This document shows, in pieces, positions 55,905 to 64,000 of a DNA stretch of 64,000 nt. The notes beneath the pieces are model-generated. The model was not told the DNA's origin, ran no database searches, and worked only from the letters and a program-made list of their open reading frames with translations. This stretch comes from Actinospica sp035552695 (GTDB lineage: Bacteria > Actinomycetota > Actinomycetes > Streptomycetales > Catenulisporaceae). The stretch spans positions 38,917 to 102,916 of the forward strand of contig NZ_DASZKT010000131.1 of assembly GCF_035552695.1 (NCBI RefSeq). Reading direction: 5' to 3'. The translations under genes were made by a program, and so were the position numbers. Within the stretch, counting starts at the first letter, position 1. Each line of letters starts with the position of its first letter.

Positions 55905-57923
55905 ATGACCGAGCACGTCCGACCTCTCGCCTACGGCGCGGACTACAACCCCGAACAGTGGCCCGAGGAGGTCTGGGCCGAGGACGCCCGGCTGATGCGC
56001 GAGGCCGGGGTCAACCTGGTCAACCTCGGCATCTTCGCCTGGCCGCTGCTCGAGCCGGAGCCGGGCGTCTTCGACTTCTCCCTGCTGGACAAGGTGATCG
56101 GGTACCTGGCCGAGGCGGGCGTGCAGGTCGATCTGGCCACCCCGACGGCGGCGGCGCCGAACTGGTTCCTGGCGCGGTATCCGCACGTGCGTCCCGTGAT
56201 GGACGACGGCGTGGTGCTCGGCGGCTCCTCGCGCCAGACCTACTGCCCGCACTCGCCCGAGTACCGCGAGGCCTGTCTGCGCATCGCAGGTGTGCTCGCC
56301 GAGCGCTACGCCGCACACCCGTCGGTGACGATGTGGCACGTGCACAACGAGTACGGCGCTCCGACCGGCGAGTGCTACTGCGCGGTCTCGGCCGAGGCGT
56401 TCCGGTCGTGGCTGCGCGCGAAGTACCACACGCTCGACGCGCTCAACGAGGCCTAGACGGCGAAGTTCAGGGGCCAGCTGTACACGGCGTGGGAGCAGAT
56501 CGACACCCCGAAGCGCACGCCGATGTCGGACGTGAACCCGGCGCACCGCCTCGACTTCCGCCGCTTCACCTCGGACTCGACGCTGGAGCTCTACACCGGC
56601 CAGCGCGACGTCATCAAGGCGGCGCTGGCCGCGGCGGGGCGCCAGGACGTCCCGGTGACCACCAACTTCCAGCTGATCAACTGCAAGGCGCTGGACTTCT
56701 GGAGCTGGGCGCGCGAGGTGGACGTGGCGGCGAACAACCACTACCTGACCGCCGAGGCCGCGGACAACCACATCGAGCTCGCGTTGACCGCAGACTTCAC
56801 CCGCTCGATGCGCCGGGGCGAGCCGTGGATGATGATGGAGCACTCGACCGGAGCGGTCAGCTGGCAGCCGCGGAACATCGCCAAGCGGCCCGGCGAGATG
56901 CGTCGCAACACGCTGGCACACGTGGCGCGCGGCGCGGACGGCGCGCTGTTCTTCCAGTGGCGCGCCTCACGCGGGGGCGGCGAGAAGTTCCATTCGGCGA
57001 TGCTGCCGCACGGCGGCACCGACACCCGGATCTGGCGCGAGGCCGTCGCGCTCGGCGCGGATCTCGGGGCACTGGGAGAGATCGCCGGTTCGCGGGTGGC
57101 CGCGGACGTGGCCGTGCTCTGGGACTGGGAATCCTGGTGGGCGCTGGAGCAGGTGTTCCGTCCGTCGGTGGATCTGAACTTCAAGGAGCGCCAGCTCGCC
57201 TACTACGAGCAGCTGTGGCGTGCGCATGTGCAGGTGGATTTCGCCCACCCGGCCGATGATCTCTCCGGCTACCGGCTGATCGTGGTGCCGCAGATGTATC
57301 TGTGCCGGGAGCAGTGGGGGAAGAATCTGCGCGATTACGTGGCCGGCGGCGGAACGCTGGTGGTGTCCTACTTCTCCGGCATCGTGGACGAGGACGACGC
57401 GATCCATCTCGGCGGCTACCCGGGCGTGCTGCGCGACCTGCTCGGCCTGACGGTGGGTGAGTTCCTGCCGCTTCGTTCCGGCGAACAGGTCGCGCTCACC
57501 GCGTCCGGGCAGGCGCACGGCGGTGTGTGGACCGAGGAGATCGAACTGCACGGCGCCGAGGCGGTCTACCGCTACAAGGACGGTCCGGCCGCCGGCGGCC
57601 CCGCCGTCACCCGGCATCGGCGCGAGCAGGGAACCGTCTGGTACGTCTCGACGAACCCGGATCCCGGGACGCTGCGGGAGATTCTGCGCGCGGCCGCCGC
57701 CGACGCGGGGGTCGAGTTCGACACCCGGACCCCCGGCACGCTCGAGCTGGTGGAGCGCAGGTCCGCCGCGGGCGCGCGGTTCCAGTTCCTGATCAACCAC
57801 GGCGAGTACGCCGCTCCCGTGCCCTCGCCCGGCCTCGACCTGCTGACCGGCCAGGTGTGCACCCCCGCCGACCTCGTCCCGGGCGGCGCCGTCCGCGTGC
57901 TGCGCCTCGACGAGCGGCCCTGA
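55905..57923 (+). pseudogene. GH42 beta-galactosidase interrupted by an in-frame amber codon
   Basis: One continuous frame of 672 codons, the usual GH42 length, broken only by TAG at 56454-56456 (codon 184). Before it: GADYNPEQWPEEVWAED, acid/base Glu in WHVHNEYGAP (codon 149). After it: QLINCKALDFWSWAREVDV, nucleophile Glu in WMMMEHSTGAVSWQ (codon 312), the trimerisation and C-terminal beta domains. The stop falls where GH42 proteins read LNEAW, so a single TGG to TAG change explains it. The two active-site residues lie on opposite sides, so neither fragment (183 aa, or a possible restart at 56523) can be active alone. GAGGA precedes the ATG. Hydrolyses terminal beta-galactosides when intact. 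Confidence 0.85.
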
Positions 57924-58003
57924 GCCGCGGCTCGTCCCGCTGCACGACGCGCCCCGCCGGATCGCCCGGGATCCGGCGGGGGCGCCGCGCGTGTGGAGAA
58001 CCG

Positions 58004-58305
58004 CTATCGGGCCGCGAAATCGGAGATCGCGGCCAGGGCGGTGTCGCTCAGGTTGAACATCGCCTTCGTCGTTGAACCCGTCCTCGGGGTTCACGAATAC
58101 GCGCAGCGCACGTAGTTCAGCCCGGCAGCTGACATGATCTGCAGCGCGTTCTCCTTGGTGCCGGAGCTCGTGTAGTACACGCCGCCGTCCTGCTCACCTC
58201 GATAGAGGCTGGAGACATCCGCGCCGCGCACCGAGATCGGCGCCGAGCCCGCGGCGAAGGTGACGTCGTCGTAGTTGGTCCACGCGCTGGCTGTGCTGCT
58301 CGCTC
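58004..58305 (-). pseudogene. remnant of GH53 arabinogalactan endo-beta-1,4-galactanase
   Basis: Minus-strand conceptual translation gives FAAGSAPISVRGADVSSLYR, EQDGGVYYTSS, ENALQIMSAAGLNYVR, then after a one-base loss VFVNPEDGFND, then after another frame change AMFNLSDTALAAISDFAA and a TAG at 58004-58006. These are the first strands of the GH53 barrel. Only about 100 codons of more than 330 remain; no signal peptide and no catalytic Glu residues survive. Lies head-on to the beta-galactosidase gene end. A LacI operator upstream (58341-58354) shows it once belonged to the galactan regulon. Confidence 0.75.
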
Positions 58306-58340
58306 CGCCTCACCGGACGGCCCGTCGTCGCGGCAGAGTT

Positions 58341-58354
58341 TTGGGAGCGCTTAC
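58341..58354. promoter_or_regulatory. LacI operator O4 (TTGGGAGCGCTTAC)
   Basis: Matches O3 at 12 of 14 positions. It lies upstream of the GH53 remnant on its coding strand and 150 bp upstream of the MerR-like gene on the other strand. Confidence 0.6.
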
Positions 58355-58503
58355 CTGCTCAGCAGGGAAGTTTCAGCACGCTCGCGGGCACTTGTCGACG
58401 GCCCGGCCCGACCGGCTTGCCCGGCCGCCGGTTGACCTTGACCCTGGGGGAAGCCGCACCGTGGATTTCACCGGACGACCGGTCCGGTACGAGGGAGCGT
58501 TCC

Positions 58504-59337
58504 ATGCGCCTGCTGAGCATCGGAGAGTTCGCACACGCCTCGCGCCTTTCGCCGAAGGCACTGCGCCTCTACGACGAGCTCGGCCTGCTGGTGCCGGCGC
58601 GTGTCGACCCCCACTCCGGCTATCGCCGTTATGCGGCGGAGCAGCTGGAGCCGGCCCGCCGGGTCGCCGCGCTGCGCCGGATCGGCGTGCCGCTGGCCGG
58701 GATCAAGCGGATGCTGCCGCTTGCGCCGGCCGACGCCGCCGCGGCGCTCGCCGAGTTCTGGTCGGGCGCGGAGGCCGAGCACGCCGCCCGGCGGAGCATG
58801 GCCGCCCTCCTCGCGGACGAACTCCAGGGAAGAAGGTCTCATATGTACGAGGTCGAGGTCAGAGACGTGCCGGAGCGCAAGCTGCTGTGCGTGGTCAGCC
58901 GGATGCACCAGGCCGAGCTGGTCGAGCGCAGCCGCGAGCTGTTCATCCGGCCGATCCAGGCGGCGGCTCTGCCGCAGGTGCCGGGGGACGCGGGTGCGGC
59001 GTTCATGATCTTTCACGGCGAGGTCAGCGGGGACAGCGACGGCCCGGTGGAGTGGTGCAAGCCGGTGCCGCAGGACCGGGCCGAGGAGTGTGCCGCGCTG
59101 CTGCCCCAGCTGACGCTGCGCACCGAGCCGGCGCACCAGGAGGCCTACGTCCGGCTCGCCGCCGCCGACATGGCGGACGGCGGCACCGAGGCCGAGCTGG
59201 CGCTACGCGACCTGCGCGACTGGGCGACGCGGGAGCGGCGCGAGCCGGGCGGCGCGATCCGGATGGTGCTCTCGCGCACGCTCGCCGACGGCGCGGACGC
59301 GCAGCAGCAGCGCCAGTTCGCCGTGCCGCTGCGCTGA
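58504..59337 (+). CDS. MerR-family regulator with GyrI-like effector domain
   Basis: 277 aa. N-terminal MerR winged helix (LLSIGEFAHASRLSPKALRL, YDELGLLVPARVDPHSGYRR), a helical dimerisation segment, then a GyrI/BmrR-like ligand domain (MYEVEVRDVPERKLLCVVSR, FIRPIQAA). Usually senses hydrophobic drugs or metabolites. ATG 58504 with GGGAG upstream; the extension to 58417 is unlikely. Whether it belongs to the galactan cluster or is an independent passenger is unclear. Confidence 0.88.
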   Translation: MRLLSIGEFAHASRLSPKALRLYDELGLLVPARVDPHSGYRRYAAEQLEPARRVAALRRIGVPLAGIKRMLPLAPADAAAALAEFWSGAEAEHAARRSMAALLADELQGRRSHMYEVEVRDVPERKLLCVVSRMHQAELVERSRELFIRPIQAAALPQVPGDAGAAFMIFHGEVSGDSDGPVEWCKPVPQDRAEECAALLPQLTLRTEPAHQEAYVRLAAADMADGGTEAELALRDLRDWATRERREPGGAIRMVLSRTLADGADAQQQRQFAVPLR

Positions 59338-59708
59338 CGCCGACGCTGACACTGGACGGGCGCCGCGCCGGATCCCGCGGCGCGGGCCGAGCCGGGTGCG
59401 GTGTCAGACCGCGGTCTCGGGCCGCGGTGGCGGGTCGCCGTACCGGACGGTCTCGGGCCGCCCTACCGCGCCGCCGTACCGGACGGTCTCGGGTCGTCGT
59501 GGCGGGCGGTCTCGGGCCGCCGTACCGGGTCGCCCTACCGCGCCGCCGTGTCAGGGTTCGGACAGCAGGAAGCCGCCGTGGCCGACGGTCTCCGCCCGCT
59601 CGCACTGGAGGGAGAACTGGTGTGTGGCCGGCGCCGGGGAAGGTGCGTCAGCAACGGGAGCGGGTGGGGGCCGTGGGCCACGGCGGCGGGTCGTGCGGTC
59701 CGGCTCGC
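59338..59708. repeat. intergenic region with a 36-bp-period GC-rich repeat
   Basis: CGGTCTCGGG recurs at 59412, 59448, 59484 and 59507, the first three exactly 36 bp apart, within degenerate GCCG/TACCG-rich units (CCGCCGTACCGGA). Lies past the ends of the convergent merR-like and mraZ genes. No gene is supported here. Confidence 0.7.
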
Positions 59709-60182
59709 TCAGAAGCCGGAGCCAGAGAGCTCGGCCAGCACCTCCCCGGTCAGGTCGGCGAAGGCCGGTTCCTTCTCCTCGAGATACCGCTGCCACGCCA
59801 CGGAGTCCCAGAGCTCGAAATGGGTGTCCGCGCCGACGACGGTGACCTCCCGGTCGAGGCCGGCATAGTCGCGCAGGTGCGCCGGAAGGGTCACCCGGCC
59901 CTGCTTGTCCAAGGTCTGCTCGCTCGCCCCCGCGTAGAGCACCCGCAGGTGGTCGCGCACCGCCTTCGGCGAGACGAGGCCGTTCGCCGCGGGCAGGGCC
60001 CTGATGCGCTCGGCGAGCTCGGTGAAGCGGACGGCGGGCCACACCGCGAGACAGCGCTCCTGCCCCTTGGTGATCACCAGCCGCTCCGTTCCGTCCACTC
60101 TGGCCGCCTCCTCGCGCAGCCGCGCGGGCAGGATGAGCCTTGCCTTGTCGTCCAGTCGTGGTTGGAAGGTGCCGAGGAACAC
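59709..60182 (-). CDS. mraZ: MraZ transcriptional regulator, separated from rsmH
   Basis: 157 aa from GTG 60182 (MFLGTFQPRLDDKARLILPA) with GGGAGG 6 bases upstream. Two SpoVT/AbrB-like repeats: RLDDKARLILPARLREE and TLDKQGRVTLPAHLRDYAG, each with the DxxxR box. MraZ represses its own dcw promoter by binding direct repeats upstream, and a three-copy box is present at 60254-60278. The rest of the dcw cluster starts 8.3 kb further downstream, behind the galactan genes. Confidence 0.93.
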   Translation of the reverse strand: MFLGTFQPRLDDKARLILPARLREEAARVDGTERLVITKGQERCLAVWPAVRFTELAERIRALPAANGLVSPKAVRDHLRVLYAGASEQTLDKQGRVTLPAHLRDYAGLDREVTVVGADTHFELWDSVAWQRYLEEKEPAFADLTGEVLAELSGSGF

Positions 60183-60253
60183 GGCGCACCTCCCGACCGT
60201 CTCCCGGAACCCGGCTGGATCCAGGGAAAATACCAATGGAACCCGACAAGGCC

Positions 60254-60278
60254 CCACTTTCCCCCACTCTACTCCACT
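60254..60278 (-). promoter_or_regulatory. MraZ box (three AGTGG direct repeats, 10-bp period)
   Basis: On the minus strand AGTGG occurs three times exactly 10 bp apart (60274-60278, 60264-60268, 60254-60258), the helical-phase repeat expected of the ring-shaped MraZ. 72 bp upstream of the mraZ GTG. Confidence 0.8.
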
Positions 60279-60439
60279 ACGCGCCCGCTGGGCCGGATGG
60301 AGGACGCCCCCGGATTTGCTCTCCCGGTGACGGAATGAACCCACGTCCCTTGCGCACAGCCCGCATGAGTCGTGCACTATGTCCGGTGACACCCTTCCAT
60401 CGGGAGGGAGGTACAGAGGGCACACGAGGGGAGGGTCCG

Positions 60440-61446
<1,007 letters not shown>

Positions 61447-61450
<4 letters not shown>

Positions 61451-62946
61451 GCGCTCGCCAGGCACTGCACACCTTCTCCACCGGGCTGACGGTCCGGGGC
61501 CGGGCGTTCCTGACTTCCGGGCTGGCGTCGATCGCCGCCGCGATCCTGCTCTCCTACCCGCCGCTGCTGCGGATCGGGGTGCTGCTCGCCGCGTTGCCCG
61601 TGGTCGCGGCCGTGATCACCGGCGCCTCGCGCTACCGCATCTCCTGCCGCCGGGTGCTGCAGCCGGCCCGGGTGCCGGTGGGCGCCTCCGCGCAGGTGCA
61701 CCTGCGGCTGCAGAACGCGGCGCGGCTGCCGAGCAGCGCGCTGCTGGTCGAGGACCGGCTGCCGTACACCCTGGGCAGCAGGCCGCGGTTCATCCTGCGC
61801 CGGATCGAGCCGAGCGGGCACCGCAGGGTCGCCTACCGGATCCGCTCCGAGCACCGCGGGCGCTACGACATCGGCCCGCTCACCCTGCGCAGCGCCGATC
61901 CGCTCGGCCTGTTCGAGCTCAGCCGCTCCTTCACCGCGCAGCACACGCTCACCGTCGTGCCGCGGGTGCAGCCACTGCCGCCGACCAGGCTCGGCGCCCT
62001 GTGGTCGGGCCGGGGCGAGGGGCACGCGGCGTACGCGGCGGCGGCGGGCGAGGAGGACATCGGCGTGCGCGAGTACCGGCACGGCGACGACCTGCGCCGG
62101 ATCCACTGGCGCGCCACGGCCCACCACGGCGAGCTGATGGTCCGCCGGGAGGAGCGCACCTGGCACAGCCAGTGCACGATCCTGGTCGACAGCCGGACCT
62201 CCGCGCACCGCGGCACCGGCCCGGCGGCGTCCTACGAGTGGGCCGTGTCGGCGGCGGCCTCCGCGGCGGTGCACCTGCTGAACCAGGGCTACCACGTGCG
62301 CTTGTCCACCGGGACCGGCGCCGGCCTGATACCGGCGGAGGACCAGGACACGGTGCTCGACGCGCTCGCGGTGGTCAAGCCGGTGCCGATCAGGGCGCTG
62401 AACCTGGACGAGTGGTCCGGCGGCGGTGCGGGCACACTGGCCGGCAGCGATCTGCTGGTGATCGCCTTCCTCGGCGAACTCGGGCCGGCCGACGCCGCCG
62501 AACTCGCCAGGGCACGTCCCGGCTCCGCGGGCGGGGTGGCGTTCCTGCTGGACACGGCGACCTGGGCGGGGCCGGTGACGCGGCCGATGGAGGACCGGGC
62601 GTTCCGCGACTCCGTGCGCATCCTGCTGGCCGGCGGCTGGCAGGTGGTGCCGGCCAGGGCCAACGACGACTTCGCCGAACTGTGGCGCGCGGCCGGCCGG
62701 CACGGCGCCGCGGAGGACCAGCCGTACCAGCAGCCGTACCGGCCGTTCGCCCCGGCGCTCGGTGCCGTTTCGCCGGCCGCCGCCGCGGCCGCGGCCGGAC
62801 CGACGGTGCCGACCGACGGGACGGTACCGGCACCGGCCGCGACGACGACAGCAGCAGCGGCAGCGGCAGCGACGACAGGACCGGTCACAGGACCCGACGC
62901 ACCGTCGAACCCGGGCGCCGCCAACGCGAACGGGGAGAGCCGCTGA
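61447..62946 (+). CDS. DUF58 protein (MoxR partner)
   Basis: 499 aa. Two N-terminal membrane helices (FLTSGLASIAAAILLSYPPL and IGVLLAALPVVAAVITG), a beta-rich segment and the DUF58 motif VREYRHGDDLRRIHWRATA; the vWA-like part follows. The last 60-70 residues are an Ala/Thr/Pro-rich low-complexity tail. GTG overlaps the moxR stop and the stop overlaps the next ATG by one base (TGATG). Confidence 0.92.
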
Positions 62947-64000
62947 TGCCCCCGACACTGACCAACTCACGCTCCTGGCAACTGCCCGCGGCCGCGGTCT
63001 TCGCCACGATGAGCTCCTCGATCGGGCTCGGCCGGCTGATCCACCCGGGCCGGTGGGTGGCCATCGTGCTGCTCGCCGCCGTGCTGCTTGCGCTGACCGG
63101 CGTCGGACTGCGCCGACTGAACCTGGCGCGCGGGTTGATCGTGCTGGCCCAGCTCGTGGTCGTGCTGCTCGTCCTGACCGTGATCCTGGTGCACGGCTCC
63201 GCGATCGGCGGCGTCATCCCCGGGCCGGGCGCGGTGCGCGCGCTCTCGCACCGGCTGTCCGAGGGCGGATCCGACCTGCGCCAGTTCTCCCCGCCGGCGC
63301 CGGAGACGCCCGGCATCACGGCACTGATGGCGATCAGCGGCACCGCCTTCGCGTTCGTCATCGAACTGCTCGCGGTCACGCTGCGCCGACCGGTGCTGGC
63401 CGGCGCGCCGATCCTGGCCGTGTACCTGATACCCGCCACCCGGCAGCCAGGCGGCCTGAGCTGGCTCGCCTTCGCCTGCGCCGCGGCCGGGTACCTCGCA
63501 CTGGTCGGCACGGACGGGCACGAGCGGCTCGGCCAGTGGGGGCGCACGGTGCAGCAGCGCACCGGCAGGCCGAGCATCGCCGGCGCCACCAACACCGGCC
63601 TGACCCGGCGGATCTCGGTGTGGGCGATCGCCGCCGCGCTCTTCCTGCCGCTGCTGGTCCCGGCCACTCCGCACCTGCTCGACCTCGGCGGCGGAGGCAG
63701 CGGCGGCGGGGGCGGGGGTGGCGGCACGATCTATCTCGACCAGAGCGTCAACATCTCCCAGGACCTCTCGAGTCCGCAGGCGGTGCCGCTGTTCACCTAC
63801 CGGACCGACTCGACCACGCCGCTGCGCGAGTACCTCCAGCAGGAAGTGCTCACCCAGTTCAACGGCACCGAGTGGGACCCGCCGACCAACACCGTCGCGA
63901 TGCCGTCCGGCGCGGTGGCGGTGCCGGGGCTGACCGACACGTCCGTCGCCCGGCAGAGTGTGAAACTGTCGGTCGACGTCACCGGCAACTTCGGCTTCAG
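62946..64000 (+). CDS. TgpA-like transglutaminase-domain membrane protein, N-terminal part (runs off the window)
   Basis: 351 codons are visible from ATG 62946 (MPPTLTNSRSWQLPAAAVFA) with no stop before the window end. Five or more membrane helices are followed by a Gly-rich stretch (GGGGSGGGGGGG) and an extracellular segment (TIYLDQSVNISQDLSSP, LREYLQQEVLTQFNGTEWDP). This is the DUF3488/TgpA architecture; the transglutaminase Cys-His-Asp core would be downstream. Third gene of the moxR-DUF58-tgpA unit commonly next to mraZ. Confidence 0.85.
   Translation, partial: MPPTLTNSRSWQLPAAAVFATMSSSIGLGRLIHPGRWVAIVLLAAVLLALTGVGLRRLNLARGLIVLAQLVVVLLVLTVILVHGSAIGGVIPGPGAVRALSHRLSEGGSDLRQFSPPAPETPGITALMAISGTAFAFVIELLAVTLRRPVLAGAPILAVYLIPATRQPGGLSWLAFACAAAGYLALVGTDGHERLGQWGRTVQQRTGRPSIAGATNTGLTRRISVWAIAAALFLPLLVPATPHLLDLGGGGSGGGGGGGGTIYLDQSVNISQDLSSPQAVPLFTYRTDSTTPLREYLQQEVLTQFNGTEWDPPTNTVAMPSGAVAVPGLTDTSVARQSVKLSVDVTGNFGF

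Noticed and set aside
56454..56456. programmed readthrough or unusual amino acid at the GH42 amber codon
   Set aside because: The position is a Trp in the family, one base from TGG; no recoding element is visible and the neighbouring GH53 gene is also broken, so simple mutation is more likely.
59409..59552. CRISPR-like 36-bp periodicity
   Set aside because: Repeat units are degenerate and contiguous with no variable spacers, and no cas genes are present.

Overview
The window is a 64-kb piece of chromosome from a high-GC Actinomycetota, most like the Streptomyces/Catenulispora side of the phylum. The evidence is a PriA-type hisA in a his operon, a complete actinobacterial dcw order ending in sepF-yggT-divIVA, a DAP-type murE, an ileS with an actinobacterial T-box, and many genes whose start codon lies exactly 6-7 bases after a TANNNT box, which suggests leaderless transcripts. 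No rRNA, tRNA, CRISPR array or IS element was found.

Layout. 1-5.7 kb: the 5' end of trpE, hisI, a decayed mannosyltransferase gene, a heterodimeric ABC exporter with one degenerate ATP site, and a TIGR03085-like protein. 5.7-14.6 kb: an oxidative uronate/aldarate pathway (uronate dehydrogenase, glucarate dehydratase-like enzyme, 5-dehydro-4-deoxyglucarate dehydratase, 2-oxoglutarate-semialdehyde dehydrogenase). It has an IclR regulator and a 377-aa protein of unknown function. Two widely separated promoters of this set carry the same inverted repeat, GTTCAC-N4-GTGAAC. A TetR/aldo-keto reductase pair and a truncated haemoglobin lie inside this stretch. 14.6-20.5 kb: hisD-hisC-hisB-(53-aa membrane protein)-hisH-priA-ridA-hisF, mostly overlapping or nearly touching. 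20.5-26.7 kb: housekeeping genes (LON-domain protein, ybaK, membrane protein, ribbon-helix-helix protein, oxidoreductase, rluD-type synthase, lspA, TraR/DksA zinc-finger protein, DUF167). 26.7-32.2 kb: T-box-controlled ileS and a membrane Ser/Thr kinase.

32.2-51.4 kb is the dcw cluster on the minus strand: rsmH-ftsL-ftsI-murE-murF-mraY-murD-ftsW-murG-murC-ftsQ-ftsZ-pgeF-yggS-sepF-yggT-divIVA. mraZ, normally directly upstream of rsmH, lies 8.3 kb away at about 60 kb, next to moxR-DUF58-transglutaminase genes. The gap is filled by a galactan/galactoside cluster: LacI regulator, a binding-protein ABC importer, a GH42 beta-galactosidase, a GH53 endo-galactanase remnant and a MerR-like regulator. 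The GH42 gene carries an in-frame amber codon where family members have Trp, and the GH53 gene is frameshifted and truncated, so this pathway appears to be decaying although its LacI operators remain. The uncoupling of mraZ from dcw is the most unusual architectural feature of the window.
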